A stretch of 64,000 nucleotides of DNA. Source: DAOSXA01 sp964526835. GTDB lineage: Bacteria > Zixibacteria > MSB-5A5 > GN15 > FEB-12. The notes beneath the pieces were generated by a model. That model saw only the letters and a list, made by a program, of their open reading frames with translations, was not told the origin of the DNA and searched no databases. The DNA is taken from contig CAZGMK010000017.1 in NCBI GenBank assembly GCA_964526835.1, forward strand, positions 1 to 64,000, read 5' to 3'. The position numbers were made by a program, and so were the translations under genes. This document shows positions 43,064 to 51,279 of the stretch, one piece after another; position 1 is the first letter of the stretch, and every line of letters begins with the position of its first letter.

Positions 43064-44536
43064 TTATTTTTCGTCTTCGCTTGCGGATGTCACTGGAGCA
43101 CTGACCTCCACTTCTTCCGGCGCCACAGGGGCGGCCTCGCCAGGCCGTCTCAATGTCACCGTGGCCGGAGCGGCGGTCTGATCGGCCTGGAGCGACTCCT
43201 TGAAGGTGGTCGCCAAGAAGTTTAGATCGTAATCGCCAGCACAGAACTGCGGATGGGCGAACAGCTTCTGGTGAAACGGGATGGTCGTGGGGACGCCTTC
43301 GACAATGAACTCATCAAGGGCGTTGCGCATACGTCTCAGTGCCTGCTCGCGGTTACGCCCCTTGACAATCAGCTTGGCGATCATCGAATCATAGTACGGT
43401 GGAATCGTGTACGAAGTGTACACCGCCCGATCGATCCTAACTCCGGGGCCGCCGGGGATGTGCAGGCCGGTGATCGTGCCTGGGGTGGGACGGAAGTCGT
43501 GGTCAACGTCTTCGGCGTTAATCCGCGCCTCGATGACCGCCCACCTGGGCTTCAGATCCTCCTGGCGGTAAACCAGCTTCTCTCCCATCGCAACCCGAAT
43601 TTGGTCCTGGACCAGGTCGATCTCGAAGGCCTCCTCGGTGACCGGGTGTTCCACCTGGATACGCGTGTTCATCTCCATGAAGTAGAATTTCATGTCCTCA
43701 TCGACCAGGAATTCGATGGTGCCAGCGCCCCGATAGTTGACACTTCGGGCGCCCTTGACGGCAGCCTCCCCCATGCGCTGACGCAGGTCCGGCGTCATCA
43801 GCGGGGAAGGCGTTTCCTCGACCAGCTTCTGGTGGCGGCGCTGGATCGAGCAGTCTCGCTCGCCGATATGGAAGAAATTGCCGTGCTGGTCGCCGAGAAT
43901 CTGGAACTCGATGTGGTGCGGGTTAAGTATGAGCTTCTCGACATACAGATCGGGGTTGCCGAAAGAGTTCTGGGCCTCATTGGAGGCCAGATGGAAACCG
44001 CGCTCCAGTTCGGCGGCGTCCCGGCACATCCGCATCCCTTTTCCACCCCCTCCGGCGACCGCCTTGAGCATTACAGGGAATCCGATCTCCTTAGCCACTT
44101 CGAAGGCATCCTCGAAGGTGCTGACCACTCCGTCGGATCCCGGTGTTGTCGGCACACCTGATTGGTGCATGATCTGCTTGGCGACAATCTTGTCGCCGAG
44201 CTTGCGGATATGCTCGGCCGTCGGGCCGATGAAGGTGATATCGCACGACTCGCAAATCTCGGCGAAGTCGGCGTTCTCGGCCAGGAAGCCATAACCCGGA
44301 TGAATGGCGTCGGCGTTGGTCACCTCTGCGGCGGCAATAATCCGCTGGATATCCAGGTACGACTCTTTTGGCGAGGCCGGACCGATGCAGACATCCTGAT
44401 CCGCGAATCGCACATGAAGGGCGTCACGGTCCGCTTCGGAGTAGACCGCGACAGTACTTAAACCCATCTCCTTGCAGGCGCGTATCACGCGCAAAGCGAT
44501 TTCGCCGCGATTGGCAATCAGTACTTTCTTAAACAA
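43064..44536 (-). CDS. accC: Biotin carboxylase subunit of acetyl-CoA carboxylase
   Basis: It carboxylates the biotin on AccB with ATP and bicarbonate. The 490 residues have MFKKVLIANRGEIALRV, the ATP-grasp glycine loop KAVAGGGGKGMR, EKLILNPHHIEFQ and FMEMNTRIQVEHPVTE. A Pro/Val/Ala-rich tail of about 40 residues extends past the normal end. The TTG start is preceded by GGAGAGG. Unusually, pilT and an intergenic region separate it from accB. A promoter at 44635-44663 drives it. Confidence 0.95.
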   Translation of the reverse strand: MFKKVLIANRGEIALRVIRACKEMGLSTVAVYSEADRDALHVRFADQDVCIGPASPKESYLDIQRIIAAAEVTNADAIHPGYGFLAENADFAEICESCDITFIGPTAEHIRKLGDKIVAKQIMHQSGVPTTPGSDGVVSTFEDAFEVAKEIGFPVMLKAVAGGGGKGMRMCRDAAELERGFHLASNEAQNSFGNPDLYVEKLILNPHHIEFQILGDQHGNFFHIGERDCSIQRRHQKLVEETPSPLMTPDLRQRMGEAAVKGARSVNYRGAGTIEFLVDEDMKFYFMEMNTRIQVEHPVTEEAFEIDLVQDQIRVAMGEKLVYRQEDLKPRWAVIEARINAEDVDHDFRPTPGTITGLHIPGGPGVRIDRAVYTSYTIPPYYDSMIAKLIVKGRNREQALRRMRNALDEFIVEGVPTTIPFHQKLFAHPQFCAGDYDLNFLATTFKESLQADQTAAPATVTLRRPGEAAPVAPEEVEVSAPVTSASEDEK

Positions 44537-44634
44537 AATCCTCTCCAGCCGTACGGGTGTTTGCTACAGCCGCAAGCGACCGAGGCCGACGCCCATACGG
44601 ATACTTAACGTCGGCCTGACAACAGTAGAAGGCA

Positions 44635-44663
44635 AATATAAGCCATAAGGTTCTCTCCGACAA
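44635..44663 (-). promoter_or_regulatory. Promoter for accC-gcvH-gcvP genes
   Basis: Minus strand: -35 TTGTCG (44658-44663), 17-bp spacer, -10 TATATT (44635-44640). The leader to accC is about 95 bases. Confidence 0.5.
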
Positions 44664-44712
44664 GGCCAAAACCGCCTTTCAAACCATCACGGGCAACCCC
44701 GCGCCTGCCAAT

Positions 44713-44737
44713 TAAGATATTGTCGGACAGTATCTTA
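44713..44737. promoter_or_regulatory. 25-bp near-perfect palindrome upstream of the accC promoter
   Basis: TAAGATATTGTC, one central G and GACAGTATCTTA: two 12-bp arms with one mismatched pair. The almost spacerless dyad looks like an operator for a dimeric regulator, 50 bases upstream of the accC -35. It could also fold in the tail of the pilT transcript. Confidence 0.4.
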
Positions 44738-44747
44738 TCAGACGAAG

Positions 44748-44768
44748 AAGGCGCCCTGACGGCGCCTT
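44748..44768 (-). terminator. Hairpin terminator candidate after pilT
   Basis: AAGGCGCC, loop GTCAG and GGCGCCTT form a perfect 8-bp stem about 28 bases past the pilT stop, followed by CTTCGTC on the minus strand. The T tract is weak. Confidence 0.5.
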
Positions 44769-44795
44769 CCGAGTATAACCTGGCAATCGCTGAGA

Positions 44796-45956
44796 TCAGT
44801 ATTTGGTGAAATCTGTCCCCAAGTCCGGCGATTGCTCTTTGGCCGGAGCCGACTCTCCCTCGTCGTCACCGCCCCAGCGATCGGCACTGGACTGAATACC
44901 ACGCACCCGCAGATCAAAGTCGTCCGGGTTCGTGGCCGCAGCCATGGCCTCTTCAAAGCTGATCATGCCGTTCTTGTACAGCTTCATGATCGCCTGGTCG
45001 AAAGTCTGCATGCCGTACTGGACCTGACCCTGCTCCATGAGGTCGGGAATATCCACTGTCTTGTCGGCATCCATGACACATTCGCGGATAGCACCCGAGT
45101 TGATCATGATCTCCAGAGCCGGAACTCGTCCGGGCATGTCTGACCGGGCCATCAGCCGCTGACAGACAATCGCCTTGAGCGACCCACCCAGAAGCAGGCG
45201 AATCTGCTGGTGCTGATGCGGCGGGAAGAACGAAACTATGCGCGAGATAGTCTCGACCACGTTCAGTGTGTGCAGGGTAGTCAGCACGAGGTGACCGGTG
45301 TCGGCGGCGGTCAGGGCAATGGACATGGTTTCGAGATCGCGGACCTCACCGATCAGGATGACATCAGGGTCCTGACGGAAGGCATGACGAAGAGCCGAAG
45401 CGAAAGTGTCGGTGTCGCCGCCCACTTCACGCTGCGCGATGATAGCCGCCTTGTCGCGGTAGATGTACTCGATCGGATCCTCGACGGTCATGATATTGAT
45501 CGGCCGCTTGGCGTTCATCTCCTCGATCATAGCCGCCAGCGTCGTCGATTTGCCGGATCCGGTTGTGCCGGTGATGACTATAAGCCCGCGCCGCTCGTAG
45601 GAGAGCTTCTTCATAATCGGCGGCAGATTGAGATCCTCAAAGGCCGGTACTTGAGTGTTGACCGCACGTATGGCAATACCGCTGGTGCCCCGCTGGCGGA
45701 ACAGGTTGATTCGGAACCGACCCAGCTTGGCCACCGACAGCGCCAGATCAATCTCATGCTTGCGGTTGAATCGCTCCAACTGCTTTTCACTGAGAATCTG
45801 ATGGACAATCTGGTCCATCTGGTCGATTGTAATCGGATCCGTAGCTATTTGCTCAAGGGTGCCGTTGACCCTGAGGTGGGGTCGATTCCCGACACGGACA
45901 TGCAGGTCCGATGCCTTCCGGCTGAGCATCTCAACCAGCATCTGCTTCAAATTCAT
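44796..45956 (-). CDS. pilT: Type IV pilus twitching motility ATPase PilT
   Basis: This hexameric ATPase retracts type IV pili. The 386 residues show SRKASDLHVRVGNRPHLRVNG, Walker A GTTGSGKSTT near 130, the Asp box, Walker B DVILIGEVRDLETM and the AIRAVNTQVPAFEDL-like AIRAVNTQVP block. An acidic tail follows. It sits between accB and accC, an unusual place, and no other pilus gene is in the window. PilU is the less likely alternative. Confidence 0.92.
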   Translation of the reverse strand: MNLKQMLVEMLSRKASDLHVRVGNRPHLRVNGTLEQIATDPITIDQMDQIVHQILSEKQLERFNRKHEIDLALSVAKLGRFRINLFRQRGTSGIAIRAVNTQVPAFEDLNLPPIMKKLSYERRGLIVITGTTGSGKSTTLAAMIEEMNAKRPINIMTVEDPIEYIYRDKAAIIAQREVGGDTDTFASALRHAFRQDPDVILIGEVRDLETMSIALTAADTGHLVLTTLHTLNVVETISRIVSFFPPHQHQQIRLLLGGSLKAIVCQRLMARSDMPGRVPALEIMINSGAIRECVMDADKTVDIPDLMEQGQVQYGMQTFDQAIMKLYKNGMISFEEAMAAATNPDDFDLRVRGIQSSADRWGGDDEGESAPAKEQSPDLGTDFTKY

Positions 45957-45989
45957 AAAAGGTCCCTTTTTATGAATTGTATCGGCTGA

Positions 45990-46493
45990 TCAGTCGGGTT
46001 CAATTAAGAACAAGACCTGCCCAAATTCGACCGGCTGGGCATCTTCGATCAGGATATTGGCGATTCGGCCGCTGACTTCCGACTCGATCTCGTTCATCAG
46101 CTTCATAGCCTCGACAATGCAGACCACCTGTCCGGCCGTAACCTTCTGGTTAAGCGAAACATACGGGTCTGAATCGGGCGACGGGGCGGCGTAGAAGGTG
46201 CCGACCATCGGTGACTTCACGGGAACCAGGTTACCAATATCGTCTTCGGTCTCGGGCGGAGGCGCCGGCCTGGCCTCGGTTTGAGGCGACACGGGGGCCG
46301 AGGGCGTCGACGCCGGTTCCGGCGGGGACGCCGACGAAGTCTGTATCACGGCATGGGGCGATCCGTGGCCGTTCTCGCCGATCGGTGTCCGCTTGACCAC
46401 TCGGACTTTGCGCCCCCAACCGGAGACCTCTAGAGATTCTATGTCGGATTCCTCGACCAAACGGATCAAGCTGCGAATGTAACTGGTTCTCAT
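45990..46493 (-). CDS. accB: Biotin carboxyl carrier protein of acetyl-CoA carboxylase
   Basis: The 167 residues have an N-terminal helix (IRSLIRLVEESDIESLEV), a Pro/Ala/Ser-rich linker (about 55-90) and the biotinyl domain with VKSPMVGTFYAAPSPD and the biotinylated lysine in EAMKLMNEIE. The ATG at 46493 is chosen because AGAGG lies seven bases upstream and the family starts here; the frame to 46523 adds ten residues. It follows pepP and precedes pilT, while accC comes after pilT. Confidence 0.94.
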   Translation of the reverse strand: MRTSYIRSLIRLVEESDIESLEVSGWGRKVRVVKRTPIGENGHGSPHAVIQTSSASPPEPASTPSAPVSPQTEARPAPPPETEDDIGNLVPVKSPMVGTFYAAPSPDSDPYVSLNQKVTAGQVVCIVEAMKLMNEIESEVSGRIANILIEDAQPVEFGQVLFLIEPD

Positions 46494-46581
46494 ATAATTA
46501 CCTCTGAAGCCGTCCACGGCCAACTTCCCACAGGCGGCATCGTTGTTAACTATCAGCCTCTCAAAAATACCGGATTGGACC

Positions 46582-47670
46582 TTACAATTCCAACAATTTT
46601 TTCGTCGCAGAGTTCAGTATCCGGCCGCCGCTGCGGGTCACGACAACGTCGTCCTCAATCCTGACCCCGCCCCATCCGGAGATGTAAATGCCCGGCTCGA
46701 CCGTGATAACGTGGTTGACCTTCAGCGTATCCTCACTGATCGCGTTTACCCTCGGGCCGGTGTGAATCGGATCCTGGGGAAAACCGATCCCGTGCCCGGT
46801 GCCGTGACCGAACTCCTTTTTGTAGCCGGCCCGGTTGATTATGTTGCGTGCCGCCTTGTCGACGTCGGCTGCCGGAACTCCCGCTTTCACTTTGCGCAGA
46901 CCTGCCTTCTGGGCGCGCAGGACGATACTGTAGATTTTCTTCTGCTTCGCTGTCGCCTTGCCCACCACCACCGTACGAGTCATATCCGAGCTGTAACCCC
47001 GGTAGGTGGCTCCGAAATCGAACGTAACGAAATCGCCTTTTTCGATCTTCTTGTCCGAGGCAGCCCCATGGGGCAGCGCCGATCGATAGCCGGATGCGAC
47101 GATTGTCTCGAAAGCTCGCTTTTCGGCCCCGAGCATCACCATCTGATACTCCAGCTCGGCGGCGATCTCGCGTTCCGGCACACCGGGCTTGACTAACCCC
47201 AGAACCCTCTGGAGGGCGATATCGGCGATATCCGCCGCCCTGGCGATAAGGTCGATCTCCTGTTTATCTTTCACCCAGCCGAGATCGAACAGGATATCGT
47301 CTGAACCAACGAATAGCGCGTCCGGCAGAACAGCGCGCAGACGATCCAATGCCGCTACCGACAGTATGCTCTCACTGTATCCATAGCGGAGATGCTTGTT
47401 CTTCTTGAACTCGTCGAACTCGCCCAGCCCGGCAATCAGGTCGCCCTTCTTCATGACGTGGGGAACAGCCCCCTTGACTTCCTCCTTACACTGGTCGGCA
47501 TAGCGAAAATCAGTCAGAAAGTCGGCTTTCGAACCCCGAATGACCAGCAATCCGTTGGACCCGGTGTAGCCACACAGGTAACGCACCTGGTCCAGATCGG
47601 TAATGATAAGGCCGTCGAGGTTCTGGCTGCGGGCTTTCTTTATGAGGGCGGCGATGCGGCGACGAGACAT
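46582..47670 (-). CDS. pepP: Xaa-Pro aminopeptidase (M24 family)
   Basis: This metallopeptidase removes the N-terminal residue before proline. The 362 residues form a creatinase-like N-domain and a pita-bread fold with metal ligands in FDFGATYRGYSSDMTRT (two Asp), GHGTGHGIGF (His), ITVEPGIYI (Glu) and VRIEDDVVVT (Glu). GGAGTTCAC precedes the ATG. It is next to accB, a neighbour pairing (pepP-efp-accB) common in bacteria, but efp is missing here. Confidence 0.93.
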   Translation of the reverse strand: MSRRRIAALIKKARSQNLDGLIITDLDQVRYLCGYTGSNGLLVIRGSKADFLTDFRYADQCKEEVKGAVPHVMKKGDLIAGLGEFDEFKKNKHLRYGYSESILSVAALDRLRAVLPDALFVGSDDILFDLGWVKDKQEIDLIARAADIADIALQRVLGLVKPGVPEREIAAELEYQMVMLGAEKRAFETIVASGYRSALPHGAASDKKIEKGDFVTFDFGATYRGYSSDMTRTVVVGKATAKQKKIYSIVLRAQKAGLRKVKAGVPAADVDKAARNIINRAGYKKEFGHGTGHGIGFPQDPIHTGPRVNAISEDTLKVNHVITVEPGIYISGWGGVRIEDDVVVTRSGGRILNSATKKLLEL

Positions 47671-47678
47671 GTGAACTC

Positions 47679-48326
47679 CTATTGCTTGATACTGTCTTTT
47701 GCTTGCTTGAGCTTGCGGGCCAGCCGCGGGTTGTCGTGCTCCTCGCTCAAGCGACGGAACACTTCAGCGGCCAGCCGTGGATAACCTTGTTTCAGATAGA
47801 GGTCGCCCATGGTCTCGGTGAAAAACGGGATCCGCCGCAGACTGTCAGTGTCTGCTTTGGCGGTCTCGCGCTCTCGTCCGAGGGTGATAGTGCGAATCCT
47901 GGACTGCCGATCCACCGAGAGAGGATTGCTGAGCCCGTGGGTACCGGGGTCGATCCGCAGCACGCGTTCATAGTGGGTCGTGGCCTCGGCCTCCTGACCA
48001 TTCTCATACAGGATATCCCCCAGATACTTGAGGGCTACCAGATGATCCTGGTCATGCCTGAGTACGATTCTGAACTGCTCGGCGGCCGCATCTGTCTGAC
48101 CGGCATGATAGAGCGCGCGGGCATATATGACCCGGCCGGCCGTATTGGAGTTGTGGTCATCCAGGTGGTCGCGGCATATCTCCACAGCCGCCGCATACCG
48201 ACCGTCCTTGAGGGCCTGGGCTGCGCGCGCCGCCCAGTAGCCTTTAGCGGCCAGGTTGGCGGTGACATCGGCCCCGCATTTGGAGGCATCATTAATCATC
48301 GTGGCTAAAGAAACAGCACCGGCCAT
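47679..48326 (-). CDS. Tetratricopeptide repeat protein
   Basis: The ~215 residues contain about four TPR motifs (AAQALKDGRYAAAVEICR, ARALYHAGQTDAAAEQFR, LGDILYENGQEAEATTHYE, MGDLYLKQGYPRLAAEVFR). There is no signal peptide, so it is cytosolic. The ATG at 48326 is taken; ribosome sites are weak for each candidate start. It may be a scaffold; no specific role can be given. It lies between rfaE2 and pepP. Confidence 0.75.
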   Translation of the reverse strand: MAGAVSLATMINDASKCGADVTANLAAKGYWAARAAQALKDGRYAAAVEICRDHLDDHNSNTAGRVIYARALYHAGQTDAAAEQFRIVLRHDQDHLVALKYLGDILYENGQEAEATTHYERVLRIDPGTHGLSNPLSVDRQSRIRTITLGRERETAKADTDSLRRIPFFTETMGDLYLKQGYPRLAAEVFRRLSEEHDNPRLARKLKQAKDSIKQ

Positions 48327-48370
48327 CAAAAATCAAGCGGACGCCCGATCAGAAGAAGGTCAAAGGGCTG

Positions 48371-48856
48371 TCAGTCAAGCCGGTTCAATAAGTCTATCAG
48401 CCTGGATGAAGACCGACCTGCACTCAGTCTGATCCTCTCGACGCGTCCGCCGCAGGATTGAACGAAGTCAGCGCCGACGATTTCATCAAGCCGGTAGTCG
48501 GCGCCCTTGACCAACACATCGGGTCGGACTTGCTTGATCAGCTTGTCGGGAGTGTCCTCGCCGAAGATGACGACATGATCGACGGGCCTCAGCGCCAGCA
48601 GGATGGCGGCGCGGTCCCGTTCCGGCTGAAGCGGCCGGCCAAGGCCCTTGAGGCGGCGCACCGAGGCGTCGGAGTTGAGTCCCACGATTAGGATATCGGC
48701 CAGGTCGCCGGCTCGGGTCAGATAGTCGACATGGCCCCTATGGAGGATATCGAAGACGCCGTTCGTGAAGACAATCGTCTTACCATCCTGATGAAGCTTG
48801 CCGGCATAACGTTTGATTTCGCGACGAGCGATCAGATTTGTAGTGAGGCGGGACAT
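48371..48856 (-). CDS. rfaE2: D-glycero-beta-D-manno-heptose 1-phosphate adenylyltransferase
   Basis: It adenylates heptose 1-phosphate for the LPS inner core. The 161 residues form a nucleotidyltransferase fold with TNGVFDILHRGHVDYL (HxGH), LIVGLNSDASVRRLKG and DVLVKGADY. In E. coli this and the kinase are one protein (HldE); here they are separate adjacent genes, as in several other phyla. The gene shows that the cell probably has heptose-containing LPS. Confidence 0.93.
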   Translation of the reverse strand: MSRLTTNLIARREIKRYAGKLHQDGKTIVFTNGVFDILHRGHVDYLTRAGDLADILIVGLNSDASVRRLKGLGRPLQPERDRAAILLALRPVDHVVIFGEDTPDKLIKQVRPDVLVKGADYRLDEIVGADFVQSCGGRVERIRLSAGRSSSRLIDLLNRLD

Positions 48857-48901
48857 AGCTATCAGCGACCGGTTTGAACACTGGGACCGTCAGTTGACGT
48901 C

Positions 48902-49924
48902 TCAGCCCGTTGATACAGCCTTGAGATTGCCGTTTTGGAAGTTAAGCAGCAGCTCCTGCCGAAGCTGAGGAACGGTCACACTGGCGGTGCCGATCTCCCC
49001 AATCGTCACTCCGGCGGCGGCATTGGCCACCATAGCGGCCTCGATCAGGTCGGCCCCGGCGCACACCGCGGAAACAAAGGTTGCGATAACGGTATCGCCT
49101 GCGCCGGTAACGTCAAACACTTTCCTGGCGAAGGTCGGGATATGGGTCGGCGCCTGATTTTTCTGAAACAGACTCATTCCGTCGGCTCCGCGGGTGACCA
49201 AAATGGATCGTGCGGCAAGCCGTTCCATTAGGCCGTTGCCGACATCAATCAGGTCCTCTTCGGTCTGAATGCGACGTCCATAGGCGAATCCGGCCTCGTG
49301 GTGGTTGGGCGTGATCAATGAGACTTCACGGTAGTTGGGGAAATTGGTCTCCTTGGGATCGACCGCCACGAAGATGCCGCGCTGGTTGCAGGTCGTGATG
49401 ATCTCATCCAGAAGTTCGGGCGTGATGACGCCTTTGCCGTAGTCGGAGATCAGAACCGCACGGCAACTGCCCACCACCTCACGAAACTGCTCCAGTATCG
49501 CCGCCAGGCTATCCTCGTTGAGCGGATGCCTGTCTTCACGGTCGGCCCTTACCACCTGCTGACTATGCGCAATCACACGTGTCTTGATGGTTGTCTGGCG
49601 GGTCAGATCGCAAACAAGAGTTTCATCCGAAATGCCGCGCGCCTGCAACAGAGCTCGCAGCTTCGTCTCGGCCTCGTCCTGACCGACCACGCCGAGCAGC
49701 ACGGACTCATCGCCCAGGGCACGGATATTCGCCGCTACATTGGCCGCGCCGCCGAGCAGGTGTTTGCTGGATGTGATCTCCACCACAGGTACGGGGGCTT
49801 CCGGCGAGATACGGCTGACGCTGCCGAACATGTACTCGTCGAGCATGATGTCGCCGATGATCAGTATCCGGGACCGTCCGATGGCATCGGTTACCTGGTC
49901 AATACGTTGTCGGGTCAGTGGCAT
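48902..49924 (-). CDS. rfaE1: D-glycero-beta-D-manno-heptose-7-phosphate kinase
   Basis: This PfkB/ribokinase-family enzyme phosphorylates heptose 7-phosphate. The 340 residues have IGDIMLDEYMFGSVSRISPEAPVPV, LGGAANVAANIRALG, VAVDPKE and the catalytic-aspartate motif DVTGAGDTVIATFV. It leads the rfaE1-rfaE2-TPR-pepP-accB-pilT run and has its own promoter, which overlaps that of the divergent DUF3467 gene. Confidence 0.94.
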   Translation of the reverse strand: MPLTRQRIDQVTDAIGRSRILIIGDIMLDEYMFGSVSRISPEAPVPVVEITSSKHLLGGAANVAANIRALGDESVLLGVVGQDEAETKLRALLQARGISDETLVCDLTRQTTIKTRVIAHSQQVVRADREDRHPLNEDSLAAILEQFREVVGSCRAVLISDYGKGVITPELLDEIITTCNQRGIFVAVDPKETNFPNYREVSLITPNHHEAGFAYGRRIQTEEDLIDVGNGLMERLAARSILVTRGADGMSLFQKNQAPTHIPTFARKVFDVTGAGDTVIATFVSAVCAGADLIEAAMVANAAAGVTIGEIGTASVTVPQLRQELLLNFQNGNLKAVSTG

Positions 49925-49973
49925 TCATTATTCCCTGGTTTCCCGGCTCGTCCCAATGGGACGGTCGCGGAGC

Positions 49974-50001
49974 TTGACTCAGCCTCAGAATATATTAGAC
50001 T
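49974..50001 (+). promoter_or_regulatory. Promoter for the DUF3467 gene
   Basis: -35 TTGACT (49974-49979), 16-bp spacer, -10 TAGACT (49996-50001). A 6-bp inverted repeat CGTCCC-AAT-GGGACG lies just upstream (49949-49963). Confidence 0.5.
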
Positions 50002-50017
50002 GGCAGATTCGAGACAA
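49989..50017 (-). promoter_or_regulatory. Promoter for rfaE1
   Basis: Minus strand: -35 TTGTCT (50012-50017), 17-bp spacer, -10 TATATT (49989-49994). It overlaps the divergent promoter of the DUF3467 gene. Confidence 0.45.
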
Positions 50018-50063
50018 GATAAAACGGGCCTGATTTCGAGACCCCAAGAACAGGAAGAAAAGA

Positions 50064-50393
50064 ATGTCACAACAGCAACCGACTCAACTGAAAGTCGAGC
50101 TTAACGACGCCGAAGCCGAGGGCATCTACGCCAATCTCGCCATGATCATGCATTCGCCTACTGAGATCATCATCGACTTCGCCCGCGTGATGCCCCGCAC
50201 CCAGAAAGCGCGGGTTCTTTCGCGAATCATCATGACACCCATGCACGCCAAGGTCATGTCACAAACCCTGCAGGAGAACCTGAAGAAGTTCGAAGAACAG
50301 TTCGGAGAGATCAAAGTCCACGGTCCCAAAGAGCGCATGTCCAAGAGCATCGGCTTTGAGGCCAGGCAATCCGACGATAAGGGGAACGAGTAG
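50064..50393 (+). CDS. DUF3467 domain-containing protein
   Basis: This 109-residue cytosolic protein opens LKVELNDAEAEGIYANLAMIMHSPTEIIIDFARVMP, as in the DUF3467 family, which is common in the FCB group and has no known function. An arginine/lysine-rich middle (RTQKARVLSRIIMTPMHAK) and a coiled helix follow. GGAAG lies before the ATG. It is transcribed away from rfaE1. Confidence 0.85.
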   Translation: MSQQQPTQLKVELNDAEAEGIYANLAMIMHSPTEIIIDFARVMPRTQKARVLSRIIMTPMHAKVMSQTLQENLKKFEEQFGEIKVHGPKERMSKSIGFEARQSDDKGNE

Positions 50394-50469
50394 AGAGCTG
50401 TCGACGGACGGCTGAACGCGACGACTCTTTTTTGTTGAACCTGTAACGCTGTGAGCTCAGTGTTTGATT

Positions 50470-50694
50470 ATGGTTGTCGTCAAGCCGCTCAAGAAATGTC
50501 CCCTGTGTTGCGAGCCGATCGCGGCCGATGCGATCCGGTGCAAGCACTGCCAGGCCGACCTGACCGACAAGGCGCAGTCCCGGACGGGCCGCCTGTCGCA
50601 ATACAACAACTTCAGGGTGGGGTTTCTGTCCGGCATCCTTTTTTCGATCCTACTGGCGCTGTTGCTCTGGGTCAACGCCCACTGGGGATTCTAA
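50470..50694 (+). CDS. Small zinc-ribbon protein with C-terminal membrane helix
   Basis: The 74 residues have CPLCCEPIAADAIRCKHC, a zinc ribbon, and then a single membrane helix (about 48-70). Tail-anchored zinc ribbons like this are widespread and uncharacterised. The ATG at 50470 is preferred to a TTG two codons earlier. The ribosome site is weak. It follows the DUF3467 gene by 76 bases. Confidence 0.65.
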   Translation: MVVVKPLKKCPLCCEPIAADAIRCKHCQADLTDKAQSRTGRLSQYNNFRVGFLSGILFSILLALLLWVNAHWGF

Positions 50695-50860
50695 ATGGGC
50701 AGGCGTGAACCCCATAACGGATGTCCTCTCTTCACCGGTTCTATCATCTGTCCCCTTCGGATGAGGCAGCGTTTTTTGTTGCGAGGCCGCGCAACACTGG
50801 CTTAGTTTGCCTGTGCGCAGATAGTGGCGCCCCGGAGGTCGTAACCAGGAGGAACGGAGG

Positions 50861-51253
50861 ATGGAAGGTCGCAGCACCGCACTGATTGTCGATGACGAAT
50901 GCCACATCAGGAGAATCCTGAGTCGAATGGTCCGACAGGCCGGCTACTCGGTCACGGAAGCGGAGGGCGGCGAAGAGGCTCTGGCTTGTCTGGAGGCTGA
51001 CGGGTTCGACGTTGTCATCAGTGATATCTGCATGCCTCGTATCGACGGGCTGCAGTTGCTCAAGCGCATCAAGCATTCACACCCGCAGACATCCGTCGTG
51101 ATGATGACTGGATATGCCGGCGAGTACCCGACCAGCCAGGTCATGTCGGCCGGGGCCGATCATTATCTGGCGAAGCCATTCAGCAACGCCGATGTCCAGG
51201 CGGCCCTGCAGGACATTGAACAGCGACGGGACGATTCCTCAACACTGCACTGA
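50861..51253 (+). CDS. Single-domain response regulator (CheY-like receiver)
   Basis: This 130-residue receiver domain stands alone: VDDECHIR acidic pair, phospho-acceptor Asp in VVISDICMPRIDG, the T in MMTGYAG and K in LAKPF are all present. There is no output domain and no histidine kinase gene nearby, so the signalling partner is unknown. GGAGGAACGGAGG precedes the ATG, a very strong ribosome site. Confidence 0.9.
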   Translation: MEGRSTALIVDDECHIRRILSRMVRQAGYSVTEAEGGEEALACLEADGFDVVISDICMPRIDGLQLLKRIKHSHPQTSVVMMTGYAGEYPTSQVMSAGADHYLAKPFSNADVQAALQDIEQRRDDSSTLH

Positions 51254-51279
51254 AGTCCGCGGGATGTACATAGTAGTGG

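Noticed and set aside
43253..44161. Plus-strand frame of 302 codons inside accC
   Set aside because: Antisense to conserved ATP-grasp sequence.
50395..50432. Terminator after the DUF3467 gene
   Set aside because: A run of six T is present at the end, but the sequence before it forms only a very short stem.
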